Assembly: GCA_015679605.1 (NCBI GenBank)
Contig: JAAAVE010000857.1
Coordinates: forward strand, 2,192 to 12,751
DNA length: 10,560 nt
Direction: 5' to 3'
DNA from: Podila epigama
Lineage: Eukaryota > Mortierellomycota > Mortierellomycetes > Mortierellales > Mortierellaceae
This document shows positions 1-8,797 of this stretch, piece after piece (within the stretch, counting starts at the first letter, position 1; every line of letters starts with the position of its first letter). The notes below the pieces were generated by a model, which made no database searches, was not told the origin of the DNA, and saw only the letters and a program-made list of their open reading frames with translations. Position numbers and translations under genes: made by a program.

Positions 1-75
1 AGAAGAGGAAGGAAGAGAAGAGGAAGGAAGAGAAGAGGAAGGAAGAGAAGAGGAAGGAAGAGAAGAGGAAAGAAG
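1..75 (+). repeat. Five 15-bp tandem repeats encoding KRKEE
   Basis: The unit agaagaggaaggaag is repeated five times; the last copy has one G-to-A change. In the coding frame it gives KRKEE pentapeptides. The strand is purely A/G through base 75. It continues nearly all-purine to base 182, with pyrimidines only at 76, 88, 109 and 136. The array probably extends beyond the left edge. Confidence 0.9.
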
Positions 76-616
76 CAAAGAAGAAGGCGGAAGAGAAGAA
101 AAAGGAAGCAAAGAGGAAGAAGGAGGAAAAGAAGATGAAGGAGGAGAAGAGAAAGGAAGAAAAGAAGAAGGAGAAGAGAAAACTGAAGGCCAGGGAGAAA
201 ATGGAAAAAGAAATGGCCAAAGCAGCAGCAGCAGCAGGTAAGTTGAAAAAAATGGAAGAAGACTTTTTTCTTGGCCCGCTTTTTTTTTCAATTGAGAGAA
301 CCATGAACCATGAGAATTGCTAGCTAAACATTTCTCTTTTCATTATCATGTCCCCATTTTCATGCAAATGCAAATTGCGATAGAGAAAGAGAAGATGAAT
401 CGGGAAGAGATTCGTGAGATAAGGCAGCTGGTGCTGGCCAATGCTCGACTACAGTTGGACAGAGAGAACGCAGCAAAGGAGGCAAGGCGCGATGTCTTTC
501 AATTGATCACAGCGGGACTGACACGAGGCATGACCATGGGCGAGATCGAGAAGATGGTTCGCTTTGCTGAACAGATCTGTAAACCGCCAAAAGAGATTCA
601 GCTCACCTTACCATGA
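1..616 (+). CDS. 3' part of a gene for a Lys/Glu-rich coiled-coil-like protein (5' end outside window)
   Basis: The gene is cut at the left edge, so no start codon can be chosen. Reading codons from base 3, exon 1 (to 237) is almost pure K/E/R, beginning with KRKEE pentapeptides and ending in an alanine run. A GTAAGT donor at 238 and an ATAG acceptor ending at 383 join in phase 1 to exon 2 (384-616). This restores one frame: AAAA-E-KEKMNREEIREIRQ, ending KEIQLTLP and TGA at 614-616. The visible part is about 155 residues. The charged half should form a long single helix or coiled coil. The C-terminal ~75 residues (REEIREIRQLVLANARLQL, then DVFQLITAGLTRGMTMGEIEKMVRFAEQI) look like an ordered helical segment. 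I do not recognise the family, and the function is unknown. The gene is convergent with the M36 gene. Exon structure is well supported by frame continuity; identity is not. Confidence 0.72.
238..383 (+). other. Intron of the Lys/Glu-rich protein gene (146 nt)
   Basis: The donor is a consensus GTAAGT directly after the GCA run. A possible branch site, gCTAAAC, lies at about 324-329. The acceptor is gcgatAG at 382-383. Removing it joins two open frames in phase 1. Without splicing, exon 1 meets an in-frame stop at 321-323. Confidence 0.75.
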
Positions 617-653
617 TCAATGTTTGTACAAGATATTTATTTTTTTTCTTATA

Positions 654-659
654 AATAAA
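654..659 (+). terminator. Poly(A) signal AATAAA of the left gene
   Basis: AATAAA lies about 40 bases after the TGA stop at 614-616, in a T-rich then A-rich context typical of fungal 3' ends. The cleavage site cannot be seen. Confidence 0.6.
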
Positions 660-760
660 CAACAAAAATTGAATTCCTTTCCAAGGCGGGCAAAAATAAT
701 ACATCGAGTTGACAGCTCATTTACATAAAGACAAGATGCAGTGAAACGTATTGCTTTGTG

Positions 761-766
761 TTTATT
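761..766 (-). terminator. Poly(A) signal AATAAA of the M36 protease gene
   Basis: The minus strand reads AATAAA here, about 140 nt past the protease stop codon. It is preceded on that strand by T/C-rich sequence. With the signal at 654-659 it gives two convergent 3' ends about 100 bp apart. Confidence 0.6.
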
Positions 767-905
767 CAAATAAGACAGGAAAAAAAGAGAGAGAATCATA
801 AATATACATTGATAGCTGGGTAACGTAGAATAGAGGGTGGGGAAGCCATAGGCAATAACGCAAAGATTGAGAGTGGTATCACAATAAGGGAAAAGAAATC
901 TAAAT

Positions 906-3878
906 CTACTCGTCATCACCGCCACCGCAAGACTTGGGGTTGACAAAGTCCTCAGTACGGAGCGAGCCAAAGGGCGAGTTGGCACCGACGACCTTGGCCT
1001 TGGGACCAAGACCACGCTTGGTGAAGGCGCGCCAAATGTCGCACTTGTACTTGCCTTTGGTGAGTTGCTCCTCAGCCAACAAGATCGCATCACGGGCCTG
1101 GATGAAGGAAGGTGTGCAGGGTTGAAGCTTGAGTCCATCGACCACCAACTGCAAGACCAAAGTGTTGGCATACGAGGTCTTGTCATTGGTGTACCAGTCC
1201 TCAGTAAAAGGCAGGCGCAAGTTCAAGTTGCGGTAAACTTCATACAACATCTCGGCCCAAACCTCGCCCTTGGCGTGCACACCCCAGTATTGAGGTCCAT
1301 CCATAATCTTGAAAGTCGATGGGTTGGTCTCGAGCGAAGTCGAGTAGCTGAAGCGGCGAATACCACTGCCACCCGCCGAGTAAGAACCCATGTCAAACTC
1401 GGACTTGTAGTCGTGGTGCTTCTTTTGACGGAACATGGTGGCAAAGAAATCACCCCAGCCCTCACCCATACCACCGGCCTCACCCCAGCCAAGACAGCCA
1501 GAGTTGGCTGGTCCACCTGTCAGACGGGTCGAGATACCGTGAGCGTACTCGTGAATGATAATACCACTCTCCAAATCACCATCGCGCGCAACCTCGGTAA
1601 TATCCCAAACGTACATGCGCATCTTGCCGTGCTTGCCATCAGGTGGCGTGGCAAAGTTGGCGTTGTTATAACCAGAGCCATCCTGAGCATTGGCAATGAC
1701 AGCGTCATTCTCGAGACCACCACGTCCAAAGTTGTTCTCCTGGAAGTTACCGGACTCTTCGTCGAAACCGTAGTGATAGAAAACATCGTGGACCTGGTTG
1801 TTCCAGTAGAAGAGGTTGGTAACGGCAGCATCTACATAAGACGCTGGGTCCTTGGTAAGGTCCAGCTTAAAGTCAAAGGTCAGCTCACCATCCTTGCCGA
1901 CCTTGCCCTCGGGCTTGGGGTTGTTTTGCCAGTCATTGCCGTTCCTGCGGTTCTCGCCTGCGTAGACGTTGTTGCCGATGGTGGTGGTAAAGTTCTTGTT
2001 CTGGGCCTGACGGTTCCAGCCAAGGGGTGAGGCAGGAATGTGGTGAGGGTCAGTCACGAGTTGACGGTCACCATCGTGGGGGTCATTAATACCCATGGGG
2101 AAGACATTGTAGGTGGCGTCGGCAACCCAATCGACGAGCTGGACAACCTTGCCAGTCTCGGCATTGACTTGGACGTGGAACCAGTTGTCGGTGTCCTTCA
2201 TCTCGACCTGGAAATCATAGACAAGCTCGAGGGTGCCGGCATCGGTCTGGATGTAGGCTTGCGAGACAGGGACCTTGCCATCGGCAGTGAGAGGGCAGTT
2301 GGTCATGACAACCTCGACCTTGTCCGAGTGAAGCGAGTTGACCGACATGATGTCCATCTCCTCGGGACGAGGAATCTCAATGTTGAGGTAACGTGCAAAG
2401 GAAAGCAAAGCATCCTGGGGTGACAGGGCGGCCTTCTTGGCATCAGGAGCCACAATAGGACGCTGTATGGATGAAAGAGAGAGAATGAAAGAAAAGGTCA
2501 GCTGACTATCCAAAAAAGGATCGCATGCTCGTTGAAGACAGGACAGAACACACAAGCTAACAAAAAGAAAGGGGAAGGAAGGAGGCGAAGGGTCATTGCG
2601 TAATAAACAGGGACAAGTGAACAAGACTAGACTAACAACAGAACTGTACGTTGGTGGAAAGAGAAGAGTGTATGTGTTTGTGTGTTCATGACAGGTAAGG
2701 TAGTCCTTGTCAAGTGTCAAGTCAAATTATTATGCCATGATGTGATTGATGTGAGCATTTGAGCCAAAGGCGCAAGGGAGGGATGAGAAGACGGATACGT
2801 TTGTGCGCACGCTTGCGTAGCATTTTGCGTTGCGTGTCCCTTTTTTTCTTCTTCTTTCGTCGATTTTATGGTGTGGCTGGATGGGTACACAAATGGTGTC
2901 GCCACCACCATCCTTGTAAATGAATAAAACGCTGTGTCATACCCAAAGCTCCCAGCAAGCTTTTTTTTTTCTCAGTGCACCAGAATTAAAAAAAACTCGA
3001 CCAATCAACAGTCGCCGTCATGGCTGTCACGAACCAGTCGCTGCGGATGCGCAACAGATGACAAAGGGAAATATTAAAAAGTCGCATGACCCCAAGGGGC
3101 GGGTGCGTGCTTGTTGAAGTAATGGAGAATGACATAAAGCAAAACATTCCAACAAATCCACGGATAACAGTAGAGCCAACTATTACCCACACATACTCTC
3201 CCATCTCTCACACACACACTTTCACTCACTCGTCATAATAAAGTTGATTTCCACAAAGGCTTAAATGACATGTAAAACAGGCAAAGCCATATCCCATGAC
3301 CAAAACTAATTAAACTGCTGACCAAATTACAAAAAAAAAAAAAAAAAAAAAGATGGGAAAGAGTTACTAACCTGGATGCGGGAACGGGAACGGCGGTTGC
3401 CCCATCCACCAAAGGTGATCTGGCGACCGTCACGAAGGTTGTCGGCTCCCTTCTGGATCCATTCCTTGATGGAGAGACCACTAGACTTGGTACCCTTGTA
3501 GAAGGAATCACCATAAGAGATGACGTTACCATCGCGGTCAATGTTGACGTTGATGTCACCGTTGACGACCTCAAGGCCATCAACGATCTGACGAAGGTAG
3601 ACGTGGGTGACACCGTTGCTCTTGGAGGTGTAGCTGTTCTTGACGACATAGTCAGACGAGGTCAGCTCACGCTCAACAAAGTCAGTGGCCGTTTTGACGG
3701 GGTTAGAGAGGCTTCCAGTGAAGAAGGAGTGGCCGAGCGAGGCACCGACAGAGCTTGGGGTGACATATTCGCTGTGGGCCAGCTCAGGACCAAAAGGCTC
3801 GACACGGGAACGGTGAGCCGATGCCACTGCGAGCATAGCAGCGAGCAGCGAGTACGACTGGGTCTTGCTGAACTTCAT
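906..3878 (-). CDS. Secreted M36 family zinc metallopeptidase (fungalysin), preproprotein, 687 aa
   Basis: The product is an extracellular endopeptidase that degrades protein outside the cell. It is made as an inactive precursor. Exon 1 (3878-3372) encodes residues 1-169; exon 2 (2462-906) encodes 170-687 and ends in TAG at 908-906. Residues 1-21 form a signal peptide with a hydrophobic core (LLAAMLAVASA) and likely cleavage before HRSRVEPFG. The FTP propeptide follows (DFVERELT, TSKSNGVTHVYLRQIVDGLEVVNGDINVNI, GNVISYGDSF), then a PepSY-like part ending in DNWFHVQVNAETGKVVQLVDWVADA. By family comparison, mature enzyme starts near residue 285 (TYNVFPMGINDP). Zinc ligands H473 and H477 and catalytic E474 lie in HEYAH (bases 1539-1553); the third ligand is E503 in GMGEGWGD. 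Length is close to the family's, slightly longer than Aspergillus Mep. The family motif is usually HEYTH; here Ala replaces Thr. A short GGGDDE tail follows the last Cys. Codon use is strongly C/G-ending. The start ATG has G at -3. Confidence 0.95.
2463..3371 (-). other. Long intron (909 nt) in the propeptide region of the M36 gene
   Basis: On the minus strand the donor is CAG|GTTAGT (exon ends at 3372) and the acceptor is catacAG|CGT (exon starts at 2462). A good branch site, CTGAC (plus strand 2497-2501), is followed by a long CT-rich tract. Both boundaries are phase 0 and give ...RSRIQ-RPIVAPDAKK. The interior has minus-strand stops, a T21 run near the donor (plus 3331-3351) and A/T-rich DNA. 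I saw no internal exon, and the protein reads through without a visible gap against the family pattern. Confidence 0.8.
3331..3351. repeat. A21 homopolymer inside the M36 intron
   Basis: Twenty-one consecutive A residues on the + strand (T on the gene's sense strand) lie about 20 nt inside the donor. This is one of several long A/T runs in the window, all in non-coding DNA. Confidence 0.9.
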
Positions 3879-4000
3879 TTCAAAGTATTTTTACTTTTTT
3901 TTTGAGTTTGTTCGAATTGACTTTTTAAAAGAAGGTAATAAAAATAATAAAAGAGATGAATAAATAAAATATAGATAAAAGAGAATGAACGGGGGAGTGT
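3879..4000 (-). promoter_or_regulatory. Probable promoter/5' UTR of the M36 protease gene
   Basis: The bases directly upstream of the M36 start codon are very A/T-rich. On the gene strand there is a CTATATTTTAT stretch about 90-100 bp before the ATG that could act as a TATA-like element. Pyrimidine-rich segments flank it. No transcription start can be fixed from sequence alone. Confidence 0.35.
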
Positions 4001-4012
4001 GTGTGTGTGTGT
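3997..4012. repeat. (GT)8 microsatellite
   Basis: Eight uninterrupted GT units lie upstream of the M36 gene in non-coding DNA. Confidence 0.9.
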
Positions 4013-4363
4013 AGGTAGGATGAGTGGATGATGAGTGGAGAAGGTGAGAAAGTGAGTAGGAGAATGGGAGATTGTTTGATTCTAATGAGAAAAAAGAAAA
4101 AAGAAAAAAAAAGAGAGAACATTCCCTTTTTTGAGCTTTAACACATCACTTGAGCGGCTTAGAGCAGTGTTGATTTGACTGGACGAAAGAGATACGACAG
4201 CATTTGAATGGAAGCATTTCATTTCTTTTTTTGGGTGGTGCCTTTTTTTTTTTTTGCTTTTTGCGTTACACTCAGGGATGGGATATGGATGGATGGATAG
4301 GCCCCACATATATGTCATTTGTTCATTCCTTGTGGGGTGGGACACACATACTTACGCACACAT

Positions 4364-4389
4364 ACACACACACACACACAAACACACAC
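4364..4389. repeat. (AC)n microsatellite, one interruption
   Basis: AC units run from 4364 to 4380 and, after one extra A, from 4382 to 4389. Degenerate ACAC-containing sequence extends leftward to about 4342. Confidence 0.85.
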
Positions 4390-4488
4390 TAAGAACGCAT
4401 TGACACACCCAAAAGCACAAGCACGCAACATTTGACCATGTCTGCCAAATCTGGTGGAGATGACGACTTTTTTGTTCCTTTGTGTCAA

Positions 4489-4534
4489 GTCTGCCTATCT
4501 GTCTGTCCGTCTGTCTATAAATGTCTGTCTATCC
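4489..4534. repeat. Degenerate (CTGT/CTAT)n tetranucleotide repeat
   Basis: The sequence reads as imperfect tandem GTCT/GTCC/CTAT units in a pyrimidine-rich stretch. It supplies the repetitive N-termini of the short ORFs around it. Confidence 0.65.
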
Positions 4535-5139
4535 TGCCGGTCCTGTTGGTCCCGTCTGTCCTGGATGTCCTGTATTTCCAGTATGCGATGGTATGGCTCC
4601 TACATCATATCCATGTATAGCAGAGTACGACGACGACGACAAGAATCGCCTAGAGTCATGGCATGGGCATCTGTCATTTTCTTTGCTTGTCTGGCTGGCC
4701 CTTTGTCTGGTTGTCGTATTTCTTGGCTCACCAACCCCATAGTCGTAGTCGTAGTTAACCTATTTCCCGACTAACCACATGAGTGACTACTTGGCTGACT
4801 CGTAGAAAGACAATGAATAAAAAATATGAATGGTGGCAACATGACGAATAAGCTCGATCAGCTGCACCACCGCTTCCCATCCAATTAAAACTAATAAAAA
4901 AAAGGGGGACCAACCGGGTTTTTGCTGCGGATGCACAACACAAAGGAGCCATGATGACAGACACCTGACCAACCAACCAATCAGTCAACCTCACTCACTC
5001 ACTCACGCACTCCTCCGCAAAAAAAAAAAAGGAATGTGTTTCATTCATGAAGGCAATAAGGCAATGCAGAAAAGGAAACCAGTGAGCAGCTCTTTCTTCC
5101 TTTTCAGGTTCAGGGTCACAGTGAGTACCAAAGGTATGC

Positions 5140-5202
5140 GATAGGCCCAAGGTTAATGATAGGCCCAAGGGTAGCGATAGGGTAAAGGTAGTGACTGATA
5201 GG
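5140..5202. promoter_or_regulatory. Array of four GATAGG motifs in 18/18/21-bp register
   Basis: GATAGG occurs at 5140, 5158, 5176 and 5197. The first two copies share GATAGGCCCAAGG, the third reads GATAGGGTAAAGG and the fourth GATAGGCCCTTGG, so this is a degenerate tandem repeat. Every copy matches the fungal GATA-factor consensus HGATAR, because the preceding base is C or T. The array is about 1.26 kb upstream of the M36 start and about 1.0 kb upstream of the gene at 6185. A role as an enhancer-like binding site cluster (nitrogen or iron GATA regulators) is an inference. Confidence 0.45.
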
Positions 5203-5883
5203 CCCTTGGCCAAAGAGTCGACAGGGTCAGGGGTAGGGGGAGGGGGGAACGCAAGATTTTCCCGCATTGCAACATCAGAATAGGAACAGCACCCATGTCA
5301 ACAAACATGACAACAACGCGTAGAGCATTCAACTGGCCATACCACACATTATGGACAATGAGGGGAGGGGAAAGTGCAAGGGGGTGGATACGTGGCCAAC
5401 GACACGTCGTTTCTTTTCCTTTTCTTTTCTTTTTTTCCTAAGTGACGTGTGTCGTAGATCAGAAACACGTTGCCAGTGTGAGTGCCAGAATGAGGATGCG
5501 CGTGTGTGCGCGTAGGTTATCACTATCACTCAAGCCCATCTTGAATGAATGAATGAATGAAATGATGATTGCTCAACCTTTGCAACAATCTTTCTATCCT
5601 GGACCTGGACGGGGACATGCAAGTTGCTGCTTGCGTTCTGCATTGCTGCATTGCTACATTGCTGCAAATATAACATAGTTTGTTTGCTGCAACAGTTCAA
5701 TGCAGCCTCGGTTACAAAACATTTGTTTGTTTTGAAGCGTTCTTGATGCATTTGCCAACCCTCCTTTGTTGTTCCATCTTTTCACTTGTGCTTTTCAAGT
5801 GTAGGGAAGTAAGTAGGGCGGGGTTGTTGACGGGCGGGTGGACAGACAAGAAGCACACACTTCATCCCTCCTACATCCCTCCT
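5203..5883. other. Intergenic region, right part: short repeats, no gene
   Basis: It contains a G-rich run (about 5227-5248), a (TGAA)5 tetranucleotide repeat at 5542-5561, and three or four imperfect CATTGCTG units around 5638-5665. A sequence matching a splice donor, GTAAGT, sits at 5809-5814. I find no credible coding region on either strand. Confidence 0.55.
5542..5561. repeat. (TGAA)5 tetranucleotide repeat
   Basis: Five perfect TGAA units lie in intergenic DNA. Confidence 0.9.
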
Positions 5884-5923
5884 TCACCCTTTCACCCTGT
5901 CGCCCTGTCGCCCTGTCACCCTT
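5884..5923. repeat. Five 8-bp tandem units (TCRCCCTK)
   Basis: The units are TCACCCTT, TCACCCTG, TCGCCCTG, TCGCCCTG and TCACCCTT. The tract is pyrimidine-rich on the + strand and lies about 260-300 bp upstream of the start codon at 6185, within the likely promoter of that gene. Confidence 0.85.
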
Positions 5924-6071
5924 ATTTTGTTCTTTTTACAAACAGCATTTTCATTCTGTTCTATTTTGCTACACCTTTCTTCTTACGATGATGATTGGGA
6001 GTGGCTTGGGAGGGATAGCTCGCCCACACACAGACCACTCTGCTCCTTGAACACAAGGTCTTGCAACATTC

Positions 6072-6184
6072 TTTTTTTTTTTTTTTTTTTTTTTTCCTTT
6101 CAATCTTTTCACACTCTAACCTCACCTCACTCCACTCCACTCCACTCCACTCCATCCGCACAATCACAATCATTCAGAAATACA
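6072..6184 (+). promoter_or_regulatory. CT-rich 5' flank of the gene at 6185
   Basis: A T24 run (6072-6095) is followed by a strong pyrimidine tract with 5-bp units (two CTCAC, four TCCAC, one TCCAT; 6121-6155). Such CT-rich tracts often lie near transcription starts in fungal genes. The segment also has a CTAAC (about 6115-6119) and a CAG at 6175-6177, so it could instead be the 3' end of a 5' UTR intron. Confidence 0.4.
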
Positions 6185-8797
6185 ATGGGTATCCCTGCCT
6201 ACCTCAATCAGGACATTGAGAGCAGTTCCACCACCAGGACGACCTCACTTCGCGTCCCTGGTACGGAGACGACAAGACCGGCCATTCCGCCCACTCTACC
6301 ACCTCGTCACCCTCACCGACGGTTGACTCACCACTACCAACAACACCGCCGCGACGCGCAACAGATCGACGAAGACAACCAGATCATTCCCGAGACCCAA
6401 TCTCTACTCCGCCATTTCTCCAGACTATCGCCACTTCCATCAGCATTGACCTCAACAGCAACCGCAACAACCACTGACCCTCAAACACCCACCCGTCCAC
6501 CTCGTCAGAACAATCGAGTCGATACTATCACGCCCAGACGCGGGTCTGAGAGGTCCAGTATCCTTTTCCGGTTCTATCAACAGCAGCAGCAAGTGCACCA
6601 TCTGCGACAAAGTCAACACCAGCAACAGCACGACCTTCACGAACAACGCGACTCTAGTCCAGGGATCGGTCCACTGATCCAAAGTCCAGCCACGCCGACC
6701 ACACTCCCATCTAATTCGCAATCGCAATCACAGACGCGGCTCTTACATCCATTCCAATTACCGACACCTTCACCATCACCATCACCTCCACCATCTTCAC
6801 TCCCATCCCGATCACACACCCGTCCAAATAGACCTCAAGAGGAGAGAACGAGCAATTCTGCTATATCCATAACCGCCGTCCGACCATCCTCCTTGAGACA
6901 ACAAGAGCTCCTTCAACGGCAAAATCGCGAACACGAACACGAACATGGACATGAACGCGAAAAGGAGCACGATGAACAACTCTCACTCTATTATGAACGA
7001 TCCCAACAAAGACAAAGACGCCAACGGACACTGGAAGAGCAGAGACTGCAGTACGAAGGCCAACTTCTTGCGGCGTCTCAGCGGGCAGCGCGTCAGCTCT
7101 TGCGTGATTCTCGAGAGATGAGAGTGGAGGAGTCTACAGTGTCACCATCGACACCATTGGTGGTCCTTCCACAGATGCTGATTCAAACCAGTAACGAGAT
7201 CCAGACTTGTTCACCAATCACATTGTCACCTGCCAGTTTGGCCACTGTTTCAAGTATGAACAGCACGGATCAACCTGACCTCAACCAGCAACAGCAACAG
7301 CAGCAAGTGCAATGGAGTACAATGTTATCAAATCATAGACGACACCACCATCGCAGTCTCCATGTTCAGTTCAGGTCACAGGAGACTGTCCGACTTGGGA
7401 CACGATGGTCATCACACACAAGGACGGTGACAGCAACAGCAAGAAGTACAGAGACACCAGTAACATCGATACCATCCACAATTCCACCGAGAGAATTGAA
7501 CGTTTCAGACAGTAACATTGCAACAATCCAACAAGGTCAGAGTCAGAGTCAGAGTCAGAGTCAGAGTCAGAACCAGAACCAGAGCCAAAGCCAAAATCAA
7601 AATCAAAGTCAAGGTCAAAGCGTGGCCCCGAGTCAACACCAGCGCCCGCATGAAAACAAAAGTTCAGATTTAACAACAACTCAGATCATGCACAGAAGAA
7701 TTCATGCCCCTTCCGCCTTGACTTTGACCATCGCTGCATGTCATGCTGTACCACCATCCAACAGGATCATCGACAGCGCCGAGCGGAGCGTTGGCGGCAC
7801 TGCCCACTCTGGGAAATTCAAGGGAACGTTGACTGCAGATGAGCCAAAAGGGTTGGAGTTTGGGTCTGTGCCAAGGCTTCAATCGAATTCAGCGACAAAG
7901 ACAGGGTCAGAATCAAAACCAGCAACATCAACGGAAGAATTGGCTCCATCACAACTAGAGAAAGAAGCGGCAGGGTCTTTAGTGACAGAGACAACCAAAG
8001 ACCAAGGGAAACATAATGTAATGGACATGGAATGGGTAGTCAGAAAAAGGGATCATACACTGGAGAATGAAACGCATTGGCCAACGACTCGCCATACATG
8101 GCATTATGACCAAGTGACCTGCATTTTGAAGGACATGAGTCGCATTACCAAAGACCCTTTGGCGGTCTGGAGGTTGGCTCAATCGATGGTTGTGGAGAAT
8201 TCTCTTTGGAAAGGGGTAAGAGTGTTATAAAATTTTAGCACAAGACATGAAGGAGAGTGTTTCATGGACGATGTGAACCTGATGTGCTTGTACGCTTCTT
8301 CCTACAACAATATTTGTTTGTATATTACACCACTCCTTTAGTGCATTCTACTACAAGGTTACTACAGACGGACTATGACAGCAATTGTGCCACTGTGGCC
8401 ACAATGGCAGCTGCGCAAAGAACAGGAGCAATTGCAATCGATTCAACAGCAACGGATACAGCCTTCACTCAGCTGTGATCAAACGATATTAAATTTGAGC
8501 CTAGCCGATAAAACACCACTAGAGCCATCTAGTCTAGTGGATACACATAGGACAAAAGGCACGGCGAACGAGATACGGATACAAGCGCCGGTTCAATTCT
8601 ATGCAATCATCCACTCATCTCTTCAAGAACGCCAAGGGACAGTGATAAAAGCGGCGGTGGTGGCTGAAGACAATGTGTTGTCACAGGAACATTCAGAGGA
8701 CATGTTGTTTTTCTCTTCATCGGATACCTTGGTCATTGTGCCAGGACAAATTAGAGTGCACTCAAGTCGACCACATCATCTCAAATTACAACAATAG
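6185..8797 (+). CDS. Large Ser/Pro/Gln/His-rich protein of unknown function, 828 aa, two exons
   Basis: Exon 1 (6185-8215, 677 codons) and exon 2 (8342-8797, 151 codons plus TAG) join in phase 0: ...NSLWKG-CILLQGYYRR. The ATG at 6185 has A at -3 and G at +4. The frame is open upstream to 5927, but that stretch translates the poly-T and TCCAC repeats, so I rejected it. Residues 1-245 are disordered and rich in S/T/P/R/Q. Residues 248-265 are an EH-rich charged run. About 266-320 looks coiled-coil (QQRQRRQRTLEEQRLQYEGQ). Residues 368-374 are Q7, and about 450-481 is an SQ/NQ dipeptide tract. From about residue 610 the sequence becomes ordinary and globular-looking (MDMEWVVRKRD, ETHWPTTRHTWHYDQVTCIL, QFYAIIHSSLQERQGTVIKAAVVAEDN). 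No signal peptide or membrane segment is visible. I do not recognise a domain. A regulatory or scaffolding role is possible but unsupported. Confidence 0.75.
7536..7620 (+). repeat. Hexanucleotide (CAGAGT)n coding repeat, SQ/NQ dipeptides
   Basis: Five or six near-perfect CAGAGT units degrade into CAGAAC, CAAAGC and CAAAAT variants. The six-base unit keeps frame and encodes alternating Q-S and Q-N. The decay from perfect to variant units suggests expansion at the left side. Confidence 0.85.
8216..8341 (+). other. Intron (126 nt) of the Q-rich protein gene
   Basis: The donor is GTAAGA and the acceptor is ctcctttAG, with a pyrimidine-rich end. It joins phase 0 to phase 0. Retaining it gives a stop at 8228-8230. 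The later acceptor ctacAG at 8367 would need a phase-2 donor, and the only nearby one (8173) is a poor GTTGGC. Confidence 0.7.

Larger units (their letters stand above)
4013..5139. other. Intergenic region, left part: no credible gene
   Basis: This is non-coding DNA between two divergent genes. It holds a T13 run (4243-4255), a short GGAT repeat (about 4283-4297), an AC/CA microsatellite and a CTGT-rich stretch. An A12 run at 5019-5030 and CACT repeats sit just before it. Open frames here overlap one another in several phases, are dominated by simple repeats and lack intron or start context, so I call none. The best of them (4521-4742) is discussed as a finding. Confidence 0.6.

Noticed and set aside
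617-1186. Minus-strand open frame of 189 codons in the convergent region
   Set aside because: It overlaps the end of the M36 coding sequence in another frame, then runs through A/T-rich 3' UTR. No family features.
1065-2030. Long + strand open frame (321 codons) antisense to the M36 gene
   Set aside because: It mirrors the C/G-ending codon bias of the protease on the other strand. It has no start context or recognisable domain, and the sense frame is an unambiguous protease.
2463-2720. Start of the protease at the ATG at 2720
   Set aside because: This would drop the signal peptide and FTP propeptide, which are intact in exon 1 and join in phase 0 by good splice sites. The 86 codons translate intron CT-rich sequence.
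4648-4662. DDDDK enteropeptidase-like motif in an intergenic frame
   Set aside because: It comes from a GAC triplet repeat and has no meaning outside a real protein.
5927-6184. N-terminal extension of the Q-rich protein from an upstream in-frame ATG
   Set aside because: The extension translates a T24 run and TCCAC repeats (poly-F and STP repeats). The ATG at 6185 has better context.
6185-8797. GID4/Vid24-like domain in the C-terminal part of the Q-rich protein
   Set aside because: Only scattered resemblances (an HW pair and nearby aromatics) in the wrong order; not enough to name a family.
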